Notes under the pieces: model-generated
Database searches by the model: none
Seen by the model: the letters and a program-made list of their open reading frames with translations, nothing else
Told to the model about the DNA's origin: nothing
Made by a program: the position numbers and the translations under genes
NCBI GenBank assembly: GCA_964604675.1
Contig: CAZSAT010000111.1
Span: forward strand, 1 to 22,568
DNA length: 22,568 nucleotides
Source: CAZSAT01 sp964604675
Lineage (GTDB): Bacteria; Myxococcota_A; UBA796; CAJQPC01
Reading direction: 5' to 3'
Part shown: positions 16,687-22,568 of the stretch, one piece after another
Layout: the number at the start of each line of letters is the position of its first letter
Numbering within the stretch: the first letter of the stretch is position 1

Positions 16687-18381
16687 GTGGCCGACTCCAC
16701 CCATCGCACCCGCTACTGCAGTCGTTGCCTGACCACCTTCATCGGGGAGCTGGAACGCTGTCCGAACCTCGGCTGCGGTCACAAGAAGCCCGGCTCGGGG
16801 TGGGGCGAGCTGCTGGAAGCGGGCGACCTCTTCGACCGGCACTACACGATCGAGCGGCGGCTGGCGATCGGCGGCGCCGGCGTGACCTACCTCGGTCGCG
16901 AGCTGGACGCCGACGGCGAGGCCGTGGGGCCGCACCTGGCCATCAAGATCCTCTACGTGCAGCGCGATCAGGGCGGCTTCCTGCGGCGCTTGTCGAACGA
17001 AGCGCAGATCCTGCAGGAGCTCGACCACCCCGGCATCGTGCAGCTCATGGGCTTCGTGCACCGCCATGGGCACTCGCCGTACCTGCTCACCCGCTTCGAG
17101 GCCGGCGGCAGCCTGTTGGACCTGCTCCGACGGCGGGGTGCGCTCACCCTGCGCGAAGCCGCCGACATCGGCGTGCAGATCTGCGATGCGCTGGAGGTGG
17201 CCCACGGTCGGGGGGTGATCCACCGGGACATCAAGCCCGAGAACATCCTGCTGCGGCACCCCGATGCGGTGGACGGCAGCTACCAGATCTGCCTCACGGA
17301 CTTCGGCATCGCCAAGGTCTCCGGGGGCGTGGGGGGCCGGCTGACCAAGGTCGGGACCTTCGTGGGCACGCCGCAGTACGCAGCCCCCGAGCAGTTCCGC
17401 GGACTCGATCCCACCGCCGCCACCGACGTGTACGCGGTGGGCGCCGTGCTGCACTTCCTGGTCACGCTCGAGCCCGTGGTCACCGAGTCCAGCGAGTTCT
17501 CCGCCGAGGACCAGCTCCGGTCGCTGCTCGAGCACCTCCCGCCGCGGATCGACAAGCCCGACCTCGATCCCGACGCGGTGAGCCTGTTCAACACGGTGCT
17601 CGCCTCGACCATGACCGCGGACGCCGGGGAGCGCGGCTCGATCGCCCGGGTGCGCGAGCTCCTGGACATGCTGCTCAACGATCAGCCGCGGCTCTTGTCG
17701 AGCAGCACCCAGGTCCCCGACCTGGCGCCGGCGGGCGAGCTCGCCCCCCTGGTCGAGGTGCACCCTCCGACCACCGACGAGGCCGACACCTTCGCGGGCA
17801 TCCTGAGCGAAGACCACACCGAGGACGACGAGGACGCGCCGGCCACCTTCGACCTCGAAGACCCGCAGGACGTCGCCTCGGTCAACGAGCCCCTGCCTGT
17901 CGAGCTGCCGCCCACGGAGCCGATGCGGCGAGCGCCTGCCGAGCCGCCCGACGACCTCGACGAGGGCTACGAGCCCCACACGCCCGCACCGGCCAGCTCG
18001 GGCGCGATGGGGTGCGTGGCCAAGGCGGCCATCGGGGCGGCGGTGCTGGGGGTGCTGGCGCTCGGCAGCGTGGGCTTCTTGGGCAAGAAGGTGTGGGACG
18101 GCTTCGGTGGCGGTCCGGAGCTCGTGGAGTCCGGCGACAACGGGTACCTTCAGCTCTCGGCCAGCGTGGCGCGGCAGGCGGTGGCCTTCGGCAGCTGCGA
18201 CGCGCGCGGCGAGGTCACCTTGCACCTGGCCTTCGACGCCGCGGGCAAGGTCACGAGTGCCCAGGCCACCGGCCTGCCCCCAGCCGAGGGTGCCTGCGTC
18301 GAGGGGCTGGCCAGCACCTTCATGCTGGACTGGACGGGCGACGAGCCCGCCGAGGTGGAGCTGGTGCTCGACCTGGAGTGA
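16687..18381 (+). CDS. Membrane Ser/Thr protein kinase with zinc ribbon and C-terminal AgmX/TonB-like domain
   Basis: A 564-aa eukaryotic-like kinase, GTG start. Order of parts: a four-Cys zinc ribbon (CSRC 11-14 and Cys25/Cys30 in CPNLGC); kinase domain about 54-330 with Gly loop LAIGGAGVTYLG (59-70), Lys87 in AIKIL, Glu105, HRDIKPEN (179-186, Asp181), DFG (205-207) and APEQ (233-236), so all catalytic residues are present; an acidic, Pro-rich linker (about 340-438); one membrane helix (about 444-466, AAIGAAVLGVLALGSVGFLG); and a periplasmic domain (about 485-564) with GEVTLHLAFDAAGKVTSAQA and paired Cys, resembling the AgmX/PglI C-terminal or TonB-C type domains of Myxococcota. Signal may pass from the periplasm to the kinase. 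It follows the histidine kinase by 46 bp, so cross-talk is possible but unproven. Confidence 0.92.
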   Translation: MADSTHRTRYCSRCLTTFIGELERCPNLGCGHKKPGSGWGELLEAGDLFDRHYTIERRLAIGGAGVTYLGRELDADGEAVGPHLAIKILYVQRDQGGFLRRLSNEAQILQELDHPGIVQLMGFVHRHGHSPYLLTRFEAGGSLLDLLRRRGALTLREAADIGVQICDALEVAHGRGVIHRDIKPENILLRHPDAVDGSYQICLTDFGIAKVSGGVGGRLTKVGTFVGTPQYAAPEQFRGLDPTAATDVYAVGAVLHFLVTLEPVVTESSEFSAEDQLRSLLEHLPPRIDKPDLDPDAVSLFNTVLASTMTADAGERGSIARVRELLDMLLNDQPRLLSSSTQVPDLAPAGELAPLVEVHPPTTDEADTFAGILSEDHTEDDEDAPATFDLEDPQDVASVNEPLPVELPPTEPMRRAPAEPPDDLDEGYEPHTPAPASSGAMGCVAKAAIGAAVLGVLALGSVGFLGKKVWDGFGGGPELVESGDNGYLQLSASVARQAVAFGSCDARGEVTLHLAFDAAGKVTSAQATGLPPAEGACVEGLASTFMLDWTGDEPAEVELVLDLE

Positions 18382-18395
18382 CGGGGCGGAGTCGG

Positions 18396-18412
18396 TCACG
18401 AATCGGTCGTGA
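18396..18412. promoter_or_regulatory. Palindrome TCACGA-N5-TCGTGA
   Basis: A perfect 6-bp inverted repeat with a 5-nt spacer, 14 nt after the Ser/Thr kinase stop and about 176 nt before the next start. No T-run follows. It could be a terminator-like hairpin or a dimeric regulator site for the MopE/BNR gene. The rest of the 207-bp gap shows no gene and no convincing promoter. Confidence 0.35.
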
Positions 18413-18588
18413 GCGGGGCAGCTCGGCTCGTCGACCGGCTCAACAAGCTGGGGTCACGAGTGTTGCACACCGTTGGCACGGCCCGGTCTCGGTGTACCGG
18501 ATCCCCTTGTGCTGGCCCGCCAAGGATGGGAGGCTGGAGCCAGCCAGGAGCTACCACGACGCCAGCATCTCGGACTCTGGGAGGGAAG

Positions 18589-21500
18589 ATGAACGCTCGA
18601 CATCTCGCCAACTTGGCACGCTTCTTGACGGGGGGGGGCCGCCCTCGGGCTGACCGCCCCTGATGCCCGTGCAGTCTGCGTGGATAACGACGGCGACGGG
18701 TACGACACCGGCACCGACACGGGCTGTGTCGCCATCGACTGCGACGACAGCGACAGCCAGGTCAGCCCGGACGAGTCCGAGGACCTCGGCAACGGGATCG
18801 ACGACGACTGCGACGGCCTCATCGACTACGGCTTCCAGCTCCTCGAGGCCCCGCTGTTCAGCGGCCTGTGGTGGTTGGACCACCGGGCGACCTGGTCACA
18901 AGGCACCGTGACCCTGTCACCCATCGCAGGGGACACCGACGCCTACATCGAGCTCCTGACCGAGTTCGACTGGGACCGGGGAGAGCTGCATGCGGTGCTG
19001 GGGATCACCTCCGGCTCCGACCTGGTGAACGCCGATTGCTACGCCGAGGTGGTGACCGAGCAGGGCACGTTCCGGAGCCACCGGATCCTCGGCACGGGCG
19101 AGCAGGCCGCGGCCGTCGGCTTCTCGCCGTACCTCACCAGGCCCTTTCACGTCTACGACTTCTCGGTCCACTGCGAGTGGGTGACCGGCTCGCCGAGCGT
19201 CACGCTCGACTACGTCAACCTCGTCAACGCGGACTACGCTTGGCCGCCGCCCGCGGACCAGGACCTCGTCTACACCGACACCTCCTTCGAGGGCGGCGGG
19301 TACGAGTCCGCCGTCGTGCGCTCCGCGGCCGTCTCGGGCGAGGTGCTCGCGGCGTCGAACACGCACGGGGTGGCGTGGAGCGACGACGGCGAGGTGTGGT
19401 ACAGCATCAACGGCGAGCTCGACGGGAGCGAGCTCTGGGCGCAGGACTTCTTGAGCGCCTGGGACGTGGAGGCCGTCGACGCCAACGATCTGTACGTGCT
19501 CACGGGGCGCGGCGACGACGACCCCTCGGGAGGGCTCTTCCGCACGACCGACCTGGGCACCACCTGGACGGACGTCGGTGCGGGAACCGCCGTCGAAGGC
19601 ACCGCGCACACCTGTGGCGGCAAGGACGCCGACGCCTACGCGGGCGGGCGCCTGTTGGAGTCGTGGACGCCGCCGCAAGAGGACACGGTGGTCTTGTACG
19701 GGAACCACAAGTCCGGCAGCGCGGGTGTCTACGCCTGGGACACCGGCACCGACCAGGCGTGCACGCGAAGCACCGGGTTCCAGTCCTTGCCAGCCGACCG
19801 CGTCAGCTCGCTCGCGCTGACCACCCTGGAGGGGAGCGACTACCTGCTGGCCGGGTACAAGGGCCGCACGGCCGCGGCCGATGCCCTCTACGTGTGCCAG
19901 CTCGACGGCAGCTGCGGCGGCGCGAACGGTGTCGCCAGCGCCTGCCAGGCCGTAGCAGGGAGCGGCTGGGACGTCCGCGATCTCGCGGTGCAGGAGGACC
20001 CCACCTACGGCAGCTACGGACGCAGCCTCGTCTACGTCGCCGACGGTGGGCGCCGCCTGAGCGCGTCCGACGCCTGCAGCGCCCAGGAGGGCACCGTGCA
20101 CGTCGTGCAGATCGCGGGCACCGGCGGGAGCCCCTCGATCACGAGCTGGGACTCCGACGACCCCACCTACGCCACCTGCACCCCCGACGACGGCACGGGC
20201 AGCCCGGACATCTCCGGCTGCCCCGACTGGCTCTACACCGGAACCCCGCCCGGGAGCGACCTCGTGTACGTCACGGCCGTGTTCAAGCACGACCAGCTCG
20301 GGAGCGGCGAGCTCCGCGTCAGCGACACCGGGGCCGCCTCCACCATCGAGCTCGTCGGGCTGGCCTTCGACGAGGTCGGGACCTTGCTCGCCTTCGTCCA
20401 CCGGCCCCAGTCGAACCCCTACGGCTACCCGCGGGTCTTCCGCGCCGACGTGTCCACGCCGCCGACCTCGGGCACGACGCTCGACTGGGTTCCGTTGCAG
20501 GACTACTCGACCGGCGAGCCCTACCTGGACACCGACCCGACAGACCCCTACGACTCCAACGCCGAGGAGCGGGCGCACGCCGCCGATGTCGTCGACGGGT
20601 GGCTGCGGGGCCTCGATCCCTACGACGACCTCCAGGGCTGGTTCCCGGGCCGGTCCGTGGACGGGGAGTTCTACACCAAGGCCGGCGCGGAGGCGGCGGG
20701 CGTGCTCGTCAATGGCGGCCTCGGCATGCTCTGGCTGCCGCCCGAGACCGCGTTGGCCCCTGGCTGGGACTCCGCCTACGGGGATCCGGTCTACGACCTC
20801 GACGACATCCCGTGGGCCTACGCGATCCAGCCCGACAGCGACTTCCAGACCACCGTGCCCGCCGCCGTGGGGTGGTGCGACGCCTGCTACGCCAGCGGCA
20901 AGATGCAGCAGGGGCTGGCCTGGGCCGCTTCCTGGGACGTCACGCTGGAGTCGCTCTACGGTCCGCCGACCGCGGGCGCGGTGCGGGAGCCGGCCTGGTA
21001 CGACTGCCACTTCGAGAACTGGGAGGCCGGCGGGCGCGACGTCGACGTGGTCGAGGACGCGAGCGGGGCCACCGTGTGGGTCGGGCTCTGGCAGCAGTCG
21101 AGTAAGAGGCCGACGCGCCAGGGCATCGTCAAGGGCACCCTCGCTCCGGGAGACGACCACGACGACATCGACTGGTGCTTCGAGACGACGTCGAGCTACC
21201 TCGCGACGAGCCAGGTCTTCGATCCGGCTGGCCCGGATTGGATGTGCAAGCGCGGTGACGAGGACACGGGCTTCTGGCCCGACTACGCCACGATCCCCGC
21301 TTGTGACGCGGGTCTCGGTACGTCGGGCGGAAGGCTGCTGACGAGCGACGTGCCAACCGAGTACCACTACGGCAACGTGTACGACATCGAGGCCCTCGCC
21401 GCCGCACCGAGCGTCGCCTTCGCCACGCTGGCGTCCTGGGACGACGGCGACACCGCCTCCCCCGGCTACGAAGGTGCGGGCGCCCTCGCCCTGCTCTACG

Positions 21501-22300
21501 ACGACGTCGCCACCGGCGACATGGTGCTCGAAGCGGTCCCGGAGCCCGGGTCGGACCTGGCGGGCACCTCATGCGCCGGCTGGTCCTACGACCAGGTGAT
21601 GGACAACGTGCCGCTCATCACCGTGGACCAGAAGGCGTCCGTCTGGGAGAGCAGCACCGTCTACAACCTTCGGCTCTACCTGCTCGCCGGCGACGGCACC
21701 TCGTCGGGCGATGACTGCTCGCTCTTCCAGGTCGACGTCACCTACGCGGGCGGCATCGACGCCACCTGGACCCCGATCGCGCTCGGCTCGGCCGCGAGCG
21801 ACTGCACGAACCTCGGAGCCGGCCAGCTCCTTGGAGCCGCGACCGCCGACTGGGCTCCCGACACCTTGTGGGTGCATGGCAACGCCGTCGGCGAGGACGC
21901 GCTCTGCGAGCTCGACCTCAGCACCCCTGGGAGCCCCGCCTACTACCCGCTCGCGAAGAACGACAGCCGCCAGCGGCGGGTCACCTACGTCGAGCCCCAC
22001 CCCCACCTCGCGTACACGCTCCTCGTGGGCATGACCGTCCAGGACGGCGAAGGCTGCACCAACGCCACCTGCGAGCGCCCAGGGCTCTACCAGGCGGCCT
22101 GGCGCATGCGGGGGTTGCTGGGCCAGTGGGCGCCCGACTTCCGGGCGCTCCCCGACGACGGCCTCTACAACGCCAACGTCACGGGCGTCGCCGCCGACAG
22201 CCGCCAGATGGCGAGCGGCGACTACGAGGTCGAGTCGCTCTGGGTCTCGACGGGCGGCGGCGGCGTCTGGCAGGGGGACCGGGCTTGGCGCGACCCATGA
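18589..22300 (+). CDS. Large secreted MopE-type / BNR-repeat protein, frameshifted at a G9 run near its start
   Basis: The body is a 1206-codon open frame from 18680. Just upstream, a strong Shine-Dalgarno (GGGAGGG, 18579-18585) precedes ATG 18589, which encodes MNARHLANLARFLT and then a run of nine G; in this frame translation stops after 24 codons (18661-18663). With eight G the frame joins the body through GGAALGLTAPDARAVC, giving a good signal peptide with an ARA cleavage site and a 1236-aa protein. The mature N-terminus has calcium-binding style motifs VDNDGDGYDTG, DCDDSDS and GIDDDCDGLID, as in MopE-like proteins. Next come BNR/Asp-box-like repeats (WSDDGEVWYS, FRTTDLGTTWTDVG), suggesting a beta-propeller; the rest is Asp/Gly/aromatic-rich, secreted in character and unassigned. 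No sorting signal at the C-terminus. Overlaps the next start by 4 bp. Confidence 0.8.
18630..18638 (+). repeat. Homopolymer run of nine G inside the signal-peptide codons
   Basis: Positions 18630-18638 are nine consecutive G, from the last base of an ACG codon to the CC that follows. The count sets whether the signal peptide is in frame with the protein body: nine is out of frame, eight is in frame. It is either an assembly or sequencing error or a slippery tract that switches expression. Confidence 0.9.
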
Positions 22301-22568
22301 TCGTCTTCCTGCTCGCCTGCTTCAGCTGGAGCTCGCAGCCCGAGCCCGCCACCCCCGGCTCCGGCTCGGAGGGGACCGACACGGCCCCGCCAACGGACAC
22401 CGAAGTACCGGAGCCCCGCGACACCGGCGACGACAGCGGCATCGACACCGGCCCCTTCGATATCGATGGCGACGGCTACGTGGCCTCGAAGGACTGCGAC
22501 GACGCCGACCCCACCATCTTCCCCGGCGCCGACGATCCCACCTGCGACGGGGTCGACCAGGACTGCTC
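22297..22568 (+). CDS. MopE-type lipoprotein, N-terminal part only
   Basis: Runs off the right edge. The ATG overlaps the stop of the MopE/BNR gene (ATGA), so it is translationally coupled to it. Leader MIVFLLAC gives a lipobox with Cys8, followed by a Ser/Thr/Pro/Asp spacer with DTGDDSGIDTG. From about residue 55 comes the MopE-type motif DIDGDGYVASKDCDDADP followed by FPGADDPTCDGVDQDC, the classical DxDGDGY...DCDD...CDGxDxDC pattern thought to bind calcium or copper. About 90 codons are visible. Probably the outer-membrane partner or paralogue of the upstream protein. Confidence 0.8.
   Translation, partial: MIVFLLACFSWSSQPEPATPGSGSEGTDTAPPTDTEVPEPRDTGDDSGIDTGPFDIDGDGYVASKDCDDADPTIFPGADDPTCDGVDQDC

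Noticed and set aside
18613..18629. Sigma-54-like TGGCAC-N5-TTGAC
   Set aside because: Close to the -24/-12 consensus but with A instead of C in the -12 box, and located inside the coding start of the MopE/BNR gene, downstream of its ATG.
18917..21367. 816-codon minus-strand open frame
   Set aside because: Antisense to the MopE/BNR gene, with repetitive Val/Gly/Arg composition and no recognisable motif.

Overview
The window is very GC-rich and densely packed with genes on both strands, with no rRNA, tRNA, insertion sequence or CRISPR. It looks like a chromosomal piece of an uncultured Myxococcota (former Deltaproteobacteria) lineage. The reasons are lipoproteins with Asp/Thr-rich linkers, MopE-type DxDGDGY/DCDD calcium-binding motifs, a DUF3604 protein with a MYXO-CTERM-like tail, a zinc-ribbon Ser/Thr kinase and a large hybrid histidine kinase. 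The assignment comes from gene style, not from a marker gene.

Layout. Positions 1-2093 (minus) hold the start of a secreted (Asp-Thr)n protein and, upstream of it, a DUF3604/PHP-like surface protein. Positions 2179-5206 (plus) hold two tandem, paralogous alpha/beta-hydrolase lipoproteins. Positions 5223-7393 (minus) hold a secreted lysozyme-like protein with a peptidoglycan-binding domain and an outer-membrane beta-barrel protein with an acidic N-terminus. Positions 7430-8867 (plus) hold a basic/acidic helical protein followed 10 bp later by a DnaC-like AAA+ ATPase with a DnaJ-type cysteine cluster, probably a helicase-loading pair. Positions 8935-11294 (plus) hold a FliD-like protein with flagellin hook-IN motifs, with no other flagellar gene nearby, and a Gly/Asp-repeat lipoprotein. 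Positions 11304-12113 (minus) hold a small frameshifted ORF and a LURP-one/scramblase-like protein. Positions 12137-14171 (plus) are a tightly coupled operon: methylmalonyl-CoA epimerase, NagZ and a small secreted protein. Positions 14199-18381 (plus) hold a hybrid histidine kinase with two receiver domains and an HPt domain, then a membrane Ser/Thr kinase. Positions 18589-22568 (plus) hold a large secreted MopE/BNR-repeat protein and the start of a MopE-type lipoprotein.

Themes. About half of the products are predicted to be exported, so the region is rich in cell-envelope functions (peptidoglycan turnover, lipoproteins, outer membrane, surface proteins), with two membrane signalling proteins among them. 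Three features are not explained by gene content. (1) A run of nine G bases puts the signal peptide of the MopE/BNR protein out of frame with its body; eight G would restore it. (2) Most exported proteins have extremely short leaders with no positive charge. (3) Several genes without a Shine-Dalgarno have a TAnnnT hexamer 7-8 nt before the start codon, which suggests leaderless transcripts.
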